From assembly GCA_030052745.1 (NCBI GenBank), contig JANBVO010000013.1, positions 124,001-188,000 of the forward strand: 64,000 bases of DNA, in the 5' to 3' direction. Shown piece by piece: positions 19,549 to 30,636 of this stretch; the stretch's first letter is position 1, and each line of letters opens with the position of its first letter. Source of the DNA: Pleurostoma richardsiae (taxonomy: Eukaryota; Ascomycota; Sordariomycetes; Calosphaeriales; Pleurostomataceae). The notes below the pieces were generated by a model, which did no database searches, was not told where the DNA came from, and was given only the letters and a program-made list of their open reading frames with translations. A program made the translations under genes and the position numbers.

Positions 19549-22500
19549 ATGTTCTCGAATTCGGCCGCCCGCATGTCCGTCGACAGTCTTTCACCGACAT
19601 CTCCGTATGCGCACCGCGGGGACTTCCCTTTCCATAGGTCCTACCACTGTTCCTATCACACATGGATTGTGCAGGTTGACTAACAGCGTTTGAAGGCAAG
19701 GTTCGGCGCCCCCATACACAGGACAGCGTCGTGGTTCGACAGCGAGCTCCATACATTCCATCGGTGGTGTATTGGACACCTCTCCTGGAAGCTGGGGCGA
19801 TCCCGTACTGGAAATCGGCCAGAATGGTATGCAACTCCTTTCGTGCGGAGATTCTGGAAGCTTACAGTGTCGCAGCGATCTCGACCCTCCTCCAGCCCCC
19901 GATAGTACGGACAGGACTCGTCCCGCACACTTCTGCGCCTGCGTCCAGTGCCCATAAACCTCCGACCGCGAGAGACATTCCTCCCGTTGCCTTAACCAAT
20001 ATACCGCACGTTGATCCCGCAGAGTTCAAGCCATACCTGTCACAAGTTGGGGCACTATACGAACAGCTGCGACGAATCAAGGAGAGCGACGAAGATGCGG
20101 CAGAAGTCCTGCACAGAAGGGGTAGCAAGCCGGACGAGCTTGCGGAAGGCTCTGACGATCGTTTACGGCCAGGGAAGCGTCCGTCCCCATCACGGAAGTC
20201 TTCGGTGTCTTCTCTATCTTCAGTCTCGCCTCTAGAGGCCCCGAGCCCGATTCGGAGGTCGAGCTCCAACTTCGCCAGAAGAGCAACCCAAGGGCCTCCA
20301 CCTTTATCAACAATCCCGAACGTCTACTTCGAAGAAGACTTCCATCTGGAAAATCCGAGGACATTTGATGTAGTGAGCGAGAGGTCTGAGGTCGTCAGAC
20401 CCCCGCCAGGGACGGTAGATGACAAGAAGGGTACCAATGGCACTGCTTCAGCCCCACGTAAAGCACTTGCGACAAACGCCATATTGCAAGAGAAGCTGTC
20501 ATGGTACATGGACACGATCGAGATGCACTTGATCTCTTCCATATCGACCGCCTCCACGACTTTCTTCACTGCTCTCGGCTCATTGAAGGACCTCCATTCA
20601 GAAGCAGCGGAGTCAGTGGACCGAATCAGAGCGTTACGAAAAGAGCTGGAAGCTCTTGACGAGGAAATAGCGACAACGGGGCTTAACATCGTTCAGAATC
20701 GACGCCGGCGGGAAAACCTTCAGCAGTTGCATGATGCAGTTCAGCAGCTGAGGGCGATCGTGGATGGCGTTTCGAAGTGCGAAACTCTCGTTGAAGCAGG
20801 GGAAGCCGAAAAGGCTCTCGACGGCATAGACTCCCTCGAGAAGCTCATTGCGGGAGAACAGGTACTGCCAGCGACTACAGACGCAGGAAATCACAGACCA
20901 TTGCGCGATTTGAGAAGCACGGCGGCCTTACAGGACGTCAACGGAGATATAGCGACACTGAGATTCCGGATCGGCAGAGACTATGAGTCTAAATTTATGG
21001 CCATTCTAATGGCGGATCTCAGGCGTCACGTTGAGACTGTCAAGCCGCAGGAGGTTCTCATGCGCTGGACCAGCGCATCTGTGAGAGCCCGCGGAGGCCA
21101 CGCCCGGGAACCGTCAACATTCCCGTCATATATGGCATCGACTGAGGGATTACGCAAGGAGCTTCTTGGCAGCTTGACAGGGCTGCACCGCGCAAAACAC
21201 ATCACCGTCGCGACGACTGCCTATCGGGAAGCCGCCCTGAGAGAGATCCGTAACCTCGTTAGACGACCTCTGCCAAGTTCCAACGATGATGACAACGAGT
21301 CGATGATGTCCTCGTCGACAATGACAGGTGGGAAGCAGCGGTCACAGCAGGAGAAATCCTCTATACTAGCTCGAAATCTGCGTGCTCTTGAGCCTGAGGA
21401 TGCTGAAGATTTGCTCGTCAAAATCTATATCAGCGTCGCGGAGACGATGCGCAGGCTGTCCACTCAGGTTAAACTGTTACTCGACGTAGCAAGTACACTT
21501 GGCCATGACACCGATCCATCCGGACTCAGGTCGCCCTTGAGCAGCCCTACAGGGCGAAGGCCGTCTATCGCAAGCCTGGAGGCACAGGAGGAGATTCACA
21601 AGGCCATTGACATGCCCGGTCTGCTCGGCCAGGCTGTTGATGTTGCCCAAGATAAGATTGTGAAAGTACTCCGGGTGCGGTCAGAACAGAGCACGCATCT
21701 TCCCCTCGTCTGGTTCCTGCGATACTTCACTCTGAACCTACACTTTGCCAACGAGTGCGAATCCATATCTGGACGCAGTGGCACCTCTCTCAAGAATGTC
21801 ATCAATGGGCACATAAAGGATTTTGTGCAAAAGCACAGCGACGGAGAAAAGCAGAAGCTCGCTCAGGGCATGGATTCAGATCAGTGGAACGCGAAAGACT
21901 TCACAGAAAAGGACGCCGCCCTGTTGAACCAGATATTGGACTGCAGTACGAAAGATCCTGCAGAGTGGGTGGAGGGTACCAAGATCTGGATACCTTACTC
22001 TGCGACTGATCCAGAAGCAAGCGGGCATGACGAGATCTCTCATCCTAATGGCGGCGGCGCGAAGAGTAAGACTCGCAGCGCCGTGATTGATTCGGAAACC
22101 TTCCTTCTCCCCAACTCAGCAGTCCTCTGTATGGAGGGCACATCGCATTTCCTCCACCTGATCGTGGGCATTCCGTCCATAACGTCGGATGTGGCTACTT
22201 CTCTCATCTCCTTCCTGCAAGTCTTCAACTCGCGCTGTACGCAACTCATCCTCGGCGCCGGAGCGACAAGGTCCGCGGGCCTCAAGAACATCACCACCAA
22301 GCACCTTGCACTGGCGTCCCAGGCACTAGCCTTCATCGCCGCGCTGATTCCCCACGTCAGAGAGTTCGCGCGGCGGCACGCAGGGTCCGGCCCCGCAGTA
22401 TCGGCGCTCATGGGCGAGTTCGACAAGGTCAGGCGGCTGTACCAGGAGCACCAGAATAGCATCTACGACAAGCTCGTGGAGATAATGTCCTCGCGGGCGA

Positions 22501-23126
22501 GCGCGCACGCGCGGGCCATGAAGAGCATCGACTGGGATGGCGAAGAGAAGAAGGATGGCGTGCATGGGTACATGGAGACCCTGGCTAAAGAAACGACCAC
22601 GCTTCACCGCAACCTGACCAAGCACCTCCCCGAGGGCACCGTTCGGGTCATCATGGTTCCCGTGTTCAGCAGCTACAGAGACCAGCTCAGCAAGGTGTTC
22701 CAAGGGCTGGAGCCCAAGACGGAGCTTGGTCGCGACAGGTACGTCGAGCCCCTCCCAGACCAAGAGCTATTAATTCGGTGTTATTAACAGCTCCCGTTCA
22801 GCATGCTGCGTGATGTCGGATTCTTCGAGGCGAAGCTAGGCAAAATCGACGGCTTCGGGGACACTGGTGAATACCTAACTACAATCATCGAGTCCAAGCA
22901 AGTGAAGAGTGCAACGCCGCCGCCACCCCCAGCGCCAGCGGCCCCGGCTGTTGAGCCAGAAAGCAACGGAGACAGCAGGGAGACGGCGGAGGAGAGCTCC
23001 GAGGCCGGTACCGAGAAAAATCAGGACCATTCTGTGGCTCCTGAGGGTCCAGCACAGGCAGAGACGAAGGAGGGAGAGGGTGGTCCGACCGAGAAGGAAG
23101 CGGATACCAAAGAGGACAAGAAGTGA
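19549..23126 (+). CDS. vps54: GARP complex subunit VPS54
   Basis: Subunit of the Golgi-associated retrograde protein tethering complex, which captures endosome-derived vesicles at the trans-Golgi. Four exons: 19549-19637, 19696-19826, 19876-22738 and 22802-23126, 3408 nt, 1135 residues. The N-terminus is assembled from two small exons: MFSNSAARMSVDSLSPTSPY, then SIHSIGGVLDTSPGSWGDPV, then AISTLLQPPIVRTG after the second intron. The Vps54 N-terminal coiled-coil domain is clear (LQEKLSWYMDTIEMHLISSI, GLNIVQNRRRRENLQQLHDA), as is the C-terminal Vps54 domain (MEGTSHFLHLIVGIPSITSD, RDVGFFEAKLGKIDGFGDTG). The tail is Pro/Glu-rich. Intron 1 appears to use a GTCCTA donor, unusual beside the others, but its frame and the conserved junction support it. 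Confidence 0.93.
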
Positions 23127-23774
23127 TTGCGATGAGAGCAGGCCGGGCCGCCATGGTCGAGTGCTCGAGGGCAGCATATTGTCTCCTACGATTGGTGTGC
23201 TTGAGGTCCCGGAGGGATAATAGAATTCATCTTCCTGTACACTTTGTATAACCTGGAATCAAAAGATCTTCCTTCCCCTGAGGGGGTGAAATGGAGTTTT
23301 GCGAGAAATCACATTCGGACAAAGAAAGGTGTGATCCACTGTACTACATCGCTAACACAGGCGCACACAGGCGCATACAGGACCGACATTGCATTCGTCC
23401 TGATTAATTCGAACGAAGTGATGCCCGTGTTACCCATCCCACAAGGTCAGGGAGGTATGCGAACCCATTGTTCATGGTCATTATTCTTGATGTCTCCCAT
23501 ATCTTGCCTTTCCTCGAAGAAAGACAAGATCTAAGACACAGAAAGGGCCACCCGCAGTTGCCGAAGCGTTACATTTGTGATTGGTGAGGGCGTCATAGAT
23601 CGTCATACATCCGTGGCATCATGAGGAGTAGTCATGCCAGAGAAGCAACGGCCGGATCCTCGGCAGACATCGCGACATGTCGACAGGTGGGATGCCGTAT
23701 TTCAAGCATGAAGGAAGCCCTAGTCAGCCCATCTCTTCTTAAAGTCGACTTTCAATGCATAGTCTTAGTCAACC
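23127..23774. other. Intergenic: VPS54 3' region and promoter of the next gene
   Basis: 648 bp in tandem orientation. No TATA box is convincing; nothing coding recognised. Confidence 0.4.
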
Positions 23775-25276
23775 ATGATGAGGTTCTTCAGTCTCGCAAT
23801 TGTGTGGGCCGCCGTCCTCCCCGGAATCGCAGGCCAGGACTTCAACTTCCTGACTGACACACTCAAGTACGGGCCAGAGCTTGAGGTGGTACACGCCTAT
23901 CAGGGGCAGTGGCCGACAGGTGAAGTGACTTTTCTGGATAGCACTGCCGTGATGTATATGCTGACTACTGTCAAGGTATTGCGGTTTCTAGCACGGGACG
24001 AATGTTCTCAAACTACCCTGGAGGTAAGGGAAACGACGATGTCGAGAAGAGTTTCTACGCTGAAACTGGAAGATAGGACTCGACCCGAAGAACGCTTACG
24101 ATGGCACGAACGGTGTCTTCACCGTTGGGGAGCTGACCTCCGTAACCAACGAGACGGCGTATCCGAGTCTCGAGATGAACCATCCTCCTGGTGGCGCGAT
24201 TAACTACACGACAGTACCCCCAAGTAAGTATCTCTACGGCCTAATGTACATGAACCTGCAACAGTTTACCAACCGGAACAGCGGGCGCCAACTACCCCGC
24301 CTACCTCATCGGCGTACAGTCCGTGGTAATCGACGCCCTCGACCGGCTCTGGATCCTTGACACAGGGCGCGTCTTCACGCCCGACGGCCAGACGCTCGTG
24401 CAGTCGTCCTACGGCGGGCCCAAGCTCGTCGGCGTCGACCTGTCCACCAACACGGTCTTCCAGACCATCCTCTTCCCGCAAACCGTCGCTTACCCCGACA
24501 GCTACCTCAACGACGTGCGCTTCGACCTGCGGCCCAACGTCACCGCTTCCGGCAAGGGCGTCGCCTACATCACTGACAGCAGCGCCGAAGGCCGCAACGG
24601 CATCGTCGTCGCAGACCTAGGCACGGCCCAGAGCTGGCGCCACCTCGGCCTCGCGGAGCAGGTGCGCGCCGAGGGACAGTTCGTGCCCTTCGTGCTGGGC
24701 CAGCCCGTGTACTACCAGCAGCCCGGGACGCCGTACTACTCGTACTTCCCGCTGGGGTCGGACGGCATCGCCCTGTCGGCCAACGGCGAGCGGCTGTACT
24801 GGACGGCCGTCGCCTCGCGGTACCTGTACAGCACACCGACGGCGCTGCTGCGCGACACCGGCGCGAGCAGCGAGGTGAACGTGCAGGGCGCCGTGACGAG
24901 GCACGGCCAGAAGGGGGCCAGTGACGGCATGGAGACGGACAGCAATGGCGTGGTTTACATGGGCAACTTTGAGCAGAGCGCCGTGGTGAGCTTCAGCCCG
25001 GCTAACGGCACTGTGTCGACGTTTGTCAGGGATCCCCGGATCAACTGGGTCGATACCTGTGAGTCTTTGTCTCCTGATCCTACCCAGTTCCTTGCGAGCA
25101 GGGAGCGCTGACGGAGGTTAATAGTCTCTACTGGCTTAGACGGGTATCTCTACTTCACCGTCAACCAGCTCCATCTCAGCCCTTCGTCATATCCGGGGAC
25201 AGACCGTCGAGTTCGGCCGTGGGCGCTGTTCAGGGCTAAGCTGCCGGATGGTGGGACGAAGGTGTCCTTGGTTTAA
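23775..25276 (+). CDS. Secreted major royal jelly protein / yellow family protein
   Basis: Five exons: 23775-23919, 23976-24023, 24077-24223, 24282-25058 and 25125-25276, 1269 nt, 422 residues. The signal peptide is MMRFFSLAIVWAAVLPGIAG, with likely cleavage after residue 20. The body is a six-bladed beta-propeller of the MRJP/yellow type. Recognisable segments are GIAVSSTGRMFSNYPGG (built from exons 1-3), PPGGAINYTTVPPTGANYPA (exons 3-4), VQSVVIDALDRLWILDTGR, GVAYITDSS, DGIALSANGERLYWTAV and GASDGMETDSNGVVYMGNFE. Substrate unknown; insect yellow proteins act in melanin-related chemistry and bind small ligands. The family is patchy in fungi, insects and some bacteria. The second exon is only 48 nt. 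A start one codon later (23778) is equally possible. Confidence 0.9.
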
Positions 25277-27090
25277 GGGGGTTGGCTCCCACCGCGGTAT
25301 CACCCTCTTGCTATGATTCGCTCTTGCTGGAGGTATCTCAGGTCAGGCGCCACAAGGGGGGGCCAGCCATCGAATGTCACGATATTAGAGCGAAACAGCC
25401 GCACGGATTAGTCCTACGCAACGTTGAGCTTCTTGGCCAGTAATCCAGGGATACGGCTCAGTGAGAGTGAGACAACAGGAAACATAAAAGAGCAATAGCC
25501 CCGAAGCTGCGGGTGCCGTCCCCTTAGTCCCGCCCCGGGTGCTGCCGTGTCTGAGACACGGGGTTACTTTGGCGCGTACACTACTACCACGGTATACGTA
25601 ACCCCTGACCCGCCACTTCCTCCCTGGCTCAAAATTTCTCACGAAAAAGGAGGTTCGTGCGTCGCCCTCGAGCCCCCCGACGCGCCTTGCGGCCCCCTCC
25701 CTCGGGTGCGCGCGCGCGTAGACGCGCCGATCCTAAAACGTGCGGGCGCGGGGCGGCGGTCCTAACTACTGCGTCTCGGACCGCTGCGTCGAGGCGCACG
25801 CACTACATACATGAGGGCTGCTTGCTTACTACTACCGGACGGGGCGGGTAGCCGCTGGAGTGCGGGAGACAACAAAGGATGTGTGGTGTGTGTGGGTTGT
25901 GTGTGTCTCTTTGTGCGTATGATTGATTAAATGGGTGAATGAATGAACGGGTACCTGTCGATCAGAAAGCCTTTTCGTCCGTTTTTCTCTTTGTTCTCCC
26001 TCGGGTCCTCAGGCCGTTGGGAGGCGGGAGCGGGAGGCTGCAGGAACGGCGGGACGGTGCTGGTTCGCCGCCGACATCATTCCCACTTTACAGCTTTCTC
26101 GGAAAGATCGGGTGGGCGGGATGCTCTTCTGGAGGTTTCCCACAATTTCACCCCTCGGTAAGACGAGACGATCGTCCCGGGGGAGTCGGGGGGCTGATCT
26201 TTTTTTTTTTGTGGGAGGGAGATCTACCCCAGCTGAACTGTCGGCGTGTTAAGTTTAGCCTGATGCTGCTCAGTGGGACGGCGTTCTAACAACATTGAGG
26301 CTGTGTGGTCAGCTCGCTATATATATCATAGATGTCTTATAGCATAGGATAAGGGCCTAATTGTGCTCATTGGGGTTTATTTCTTTTCGGCCTGAGGTCT
26401 TCCCGGGTAGACGGAGGGTGTCAGTTGCTGAGGCTTCTTGCCGGAGGACGACAAGGCGGAAGCCGAGCTTAGCTTAACAACGTCCACGAAAGGGTTCACG
26501 TAGGGCGATAAACTCGATCAGAGCATGCATCAATATCACTTGATGTCTGTAGCTTAATGTTGATCATTGCTCTCCAGTGAAGGAGGCGCTTCATTTCCGG
26601 TCTATGTATCCAAAGTGGAAACCTGGCCATCTGGAGCCAGGTATTGTCTCCCTAATATATACAAGAAGGGCACAGAAAAGGGTTCCCAAAAGGTGTAGCG
26701 TAGAGAGCGTACGAAGCGTAGAAGTATATCCAAGAATGAAACGAGCGCCAGCAGCTTGCCTCTTCCCCACACGAGGTGCGTGGGGAAGAAGGCTGCTGTG
26801 TCTGTTCAGGGCCGAAAGCCTTCCCTTTTCCGTTGGCGACGTCGCACCAGGACGCGCACTCGGTGCCATTTCCAACTCCTCCCATTTGCCCGCTCTTTCC
26901 CAGTCTATCGTGTCATCTCCTGGATGGAGACGTGCTGGTCCAGCGGCATGAAACGGCAGCGATGGGTATCTCTTGAATTTTTGTAGTTTTCGAAACTTTA
27001 TCCTTCTTTTCCCAACTCCATCTAGGTAGGGTGGTCATAAAGTCATCATGCTCGCGCTCAGCGTGGCTAAATGGCGGCTTGGGGCACTGT
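25277..27090. other. 1.8 kb intergenic region between convergent secreted-protein genes
   Basis: Holds two 3' ends. A TG-rich simple stretch lies at 25877-25915 and a T10-type homopolymer at about 26201. ORFs up to 124 codons show no family resemblance. Unusually long for a convergent spacer in this window. Confidence 0.4.
25877..25915 (+). repeat. TG-rich low-complexity tract
   Basis: Imperfect alternating GT/TG repeat in a non-coding region; simple-sequence tract read directly. Confidence 0.7.
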
Positions 27091-27657
27091 CTAGTTCCGC
27101 GGCCGCCACATACGAGAAGTGACAGCGTCACGGGGGAAGCTCTCGGACTCGGCAACGGGCTCAGCAGCACGGGCGCTCAGGCCGTTGGTGGACAGGGTGC
27201 AGATGAGGTCAGTGTCTGAAGTGCTCTTGGTCTGGACGTCATCCGAAGCGTAGTAGGCGTTGTCGCAGGGCCAAGTTTTGCAGCCAGACACGGGAGTGTA
27301 GGGCGCGCTGGCAGGGTAGATCTCAGAAACGCCGTTGACGTCGTTGGGGTTGACAATGGCAGAGACGTCGAAGAAGGTGATGTCGCCCCAGCTGTTGAAG
27401 GCAATTTCGCCCAACATGCCAGGGGTGTTCTCCTTGCCGGAGGAGACCGAGTAGAAGTTACCGACCCAGGACTCGGGAACCTCGACAGTGACATTCTGGC
27501 CGCCAGCAACAGCAGTGTCCTCAATGCTCGAGGAGCCGGAGTTACCAGTCCAGTAGATGGTGCGGTCGACGTCGTCGAGCGAGACGAAGGTGACAGTGTT
27601 GGTGGCGCTCACCAGAGCAGCCGAAGCCAGGAGAGAAGCGAGCTTGAGAAACTGCAT
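27091..27657 (-). CDS. Small secreted protein of the fungal 'DNase1'-labelled family
   Basis: Single exon of 188 codons. The signal peptide is MQFLKLASLLASAALVSA; the mature part starts TNTVTFVSLDD. The conserved family core is visible: YWTGNSGSSSIE, VTVEVPESWVGNFYSV, GMLGEIAFNSWGDITFFDVS, VNPNDVNGVSEIYP and SGCKTWPCDNAYY. Four cysteines suit disulphides. Homologues in many Ascomycota are named DNase1, but no DNase I or other nuclease motif is visible, so that label should be treated as a name only. The beta-rich pattern with Gly/Trp-rich turns looks thaumatin- or osmotin-like to me (inference). The C-terminal 30 residues are less conserved and end basic. A TATA-like box lies ~350 bp upstream. 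Confidence 0.9.
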   Translation of the reverse strand: MQFLKLASLLASAALVSATNTVTFVSLDDVDRTIYWTGNSGSSSIEDTAVAGGQNVTVEVPESWVGNFYSVSSGKENTPGMLGEIAFNSWGDITFFDVSAIVNPNDVNGVSEIYPASAPYTPVSGCKTWPCDNAYYASDDVQTKSTSDTDLICTLSTNGLSARAAEPVAESESFPRDAVTSRMWRPRN

Positions 27658-28002
27658 CTTGAACGATGTTGTCTAAGTGAGGTATCAAAAAGGATTGTGG
27701 TTGTTCGTGGTGACTGGTTGAGTCAAGTCGTGGAGTTGAAGGAGGGCTAGAGGTGATATAGACGGGCGATATCCAGAAGGAAGGACAGCAGGTCTAGCCT
27801 TGCGCGAAGTCGAGGGTTGTTCTAAATCGGGTGACTGATTGTCTTTAACAATGAATGGAGCCTGCCGTTGATTTGGCAAAGGAGTGTGGTATGTCCCAAG
27901 AAGAAGACAAAGGTGATCAGACAATGGACACCGAAGAAGGAATGAAGTCGTGAGGAGGAGGGGAGGGGAGGGAGCGACATTCCTCGACGGGGCTGACCAT
28001 CC

Positions 28003-28009
28003 CTTTATA
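28003..28009 (-). promoter_or_regulatory. TATA box candidate for the 27657 secreted-protein gene
   Basis: Reads TATAAAG on the minus strand, about 350 bp upstream of the start codon. TATA boxes are more usual for strongly expressed or regulated fungal genes, which suits a secreted product. A leader of about 310 nt would follow. Confidence 0.4.
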
Positions 28010-30596
28010 CAAAAGTGTATTCCTCCGTCCGAGAGTGTACCATAGTAAGGGCGAGGGGGTGTGGGGGCTATCGTGGAGTGCGTGAAGGTTGTTCACGCTT
28101 GGGATGGGAACCACAGTGGGCCGTCGAATCCACTCATCCACGACCGATGCAAAGGTTGTGGGAGCCACCAACTGGCATCGTCGTCGGCCAACAGGGGGAT
28201 AGAGTTGGCCACGGCAGCAGCACTAGCTGGCACTCAGACGGGCCGAGACTGGCTACCCCTGACAAATATGCTCGACCCCTCAGCAGGGTCTGGTACACAT
28301 GTCTGGTACTCCGACCTCGTCGAGGAATGGCTCCAGAGCTTCAGCCATGGGGTTGGGCAAGATGGGCTCACAAACCGCGTTCCATCGACTCTTCTGACAA
28401 CAGCTTAGAATAAGAGAAGGCCATATCCCCAGTAGGCTGTACTGATAGCCTTGGATCGCGCGATATAGCGGGCGACGTGGGCCTGGAGTTCTCCAAAACT
28501 CGAGGAGAGTCCCACGCTGCTGATCGAGGCTTATACGGTGGGTAAAAGCAAGGAGACCTGGGAGGGTCGCGACGATTGCCTCGGGGGATGGTACAGTACC
28601 TGACAGCGGCACGGCGGTGTGGCCTGGTGACTATTGCCCACAAGCCAGCAAGCGAGTCCAGCGACGTGTTCAGCGTCTTGCGTCGCGAAGATTGGGAGGG
28701 CAAATGGTATACGTAAACACACCCCCGAACCCCTGGGCGCCAGGGATGGCCAAGGAGGGGTGACGACGGGGAAAAGCCTTGCGTCTCCAGGCGCTAGCCC
28801 GAAAGCTTTTTTAGTGCCGCGGCCGGGAAACGCCTCGGCCAGGCACTTCTGAGAGGCGATTGGCTGGATGTTTTGCTCTGTGCCTGGTACCTGACAGGGT
28901 CCATGTGTCCAGCCCTGACAGGTTGTTTAAGTTCCGGCGCCGGGCTTGGCTTTGGGCTCGCCGGCGTGGTTAGAGGATCGGCCCAGGGGTCGGGGAGGCA
29001 AATATCCTTGCGCTCCCGTTGGCCACAACGGGGTTTGAGGAGCCACCAATGCCACCTCATCGAGCCCGAGGAGCGCCGGCGGGAAACCGGGGGGAAATCT
29101 TGGAAACCGTCCCCGTCCACGCATCCACAGCATCCACACCTCCCTCAGACTGCCCCTCTTCTGGCGCTCTCTGGCCGACCCAGTCCATCTCTTCACAGGG
29201 ACACAGACATGCCGCCGCGTCGTGAAGCCGCTTCTGGAAAGGAGCCACTGCCGACACCTGGCGCTGTCAACAGGGCACAGGCCTCGAGCACCCGCGACTT
29301 AGCCGGCGCAATGGCAGCATTGGCGCCGAACCACTCCAGATTTGCGGAATAGCAGGCCCGGCAGAGAAGGGAGGGGGTGTGGAGGATATCAGTCTGCGAC
29401 GAACTGCTGCAGGTACGGATTACAGAGAGAAAAGAGCCTGCTGCCACTCGATGCGAGTCATCGCGAGGCAGATGGATGGGAAGAAAAGATTTAGCCGGCA
29501 GGAGATGGAGGGGAGGGGCCAGATGGCCTGGACGGTCGGTGACGGGCCTGCGAGAAAAGAATGGTGGGAGAAGAATGGAAAGAGAATCGAACGGTATCCG
29601 TTCTCTGGGGTACATTCTTGCGTGCGGTTGTGGTAGGAACCAAAAGTACAGGCCCGAGGGCTGGATCCTCACCTCTCTTCGGAATGTCCAGCCACGAGGT
29701 ACTGTGTACACATTCCCGAGCGTGGCCTGTCGGCTGGTCGGCGTGTACCTCTGTCCACGCGATCCTTGGGCCGAAGACTTTTCTTCAGCCGACATTCTTA
29801 GAGGTACATGCGGCGTCTTGACTGTCCGTACCCGAACCGAGACCCCTCGTGGCAGACAATAAGATGCCAAGATGCATCTACGGGTCTGTCCTTCCAGATG
29901 TGGGTGGGCCTGGAGGAGGCAGCGGTCTCGGCCTGCCTTTGATGCAAAGAGAAGCAGCCCTAGCTTCCATGTCCTCATCCGTGGACCCAGTGGCCTAGAG
30001 TATCCCGAGTAGATAACGTTCAGTTCAGTCTCTGCTCAAGTCGTCCATGGCCGCGCAGTGCGCTTGACTTGACTGTATTGAGTTCTTTGATGACGCCGTC
30101 GATATCGACAAAGAGCTCGCAGTGATGGCCGAGCTTCCTCTCGCGTTCTCGCTCTAACTGGCCTCGCGCCTTTTCGAATAACACCGTCGCTGAGGTCATC
30201 ACTAGGTTCGAAGAGGTTTCTCAGCTTGGTGCATCGTGCTGTCGTTCAGTCATGCAGCGCCCGGATGCATGGGCCATGTATCCGGCGGCGCATCTGTGAT
30301 TTAGGGCCATGGCGATTGGCGGTTTGACGGGCGGAATGGCATGCTAACTTGAGTGCTTGCAGAAGCTGGCGCAGGGATTCGCGAAAATCGAAACAAAATG
30401 CCGCAAAGACGGAAGCGAAGGCACTCGGGCACCCTTGAACGCCATGCGACAAAAGGTACCCGGCGCGTCTTGGCAACGGCCATGGATCGGCAGCAGGTCG
30501 AGTCCCAAGTGGACGGCCGCGGTCGATGGAAGGTTCCGGGCCCAGATGGCTCAGGCATCGGGCACACTACCGGCGCAGGTACCACCACACCCAACA

Positions 30597-30636
30597 TACT
30601 CTACTAGCAGAACTGGGTATGCACTCGAGTAGAGTA
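30597..30636. repeat. 9 bp inverted repeat with 22 nt loop
   Basis: TACTCTACT at 30597-30605 and its exact reverse complement at 30628-30636. Could form a small hairpin in a transcript, or be chance. Confidence 0.5.

Noticed and set aside
12707-23126. Possible biosynthetic or functional gene cluster
   Set aside because: The genes are unrelated housekeeping functions on both strands with no shared pathway or cluster-type enzymes.
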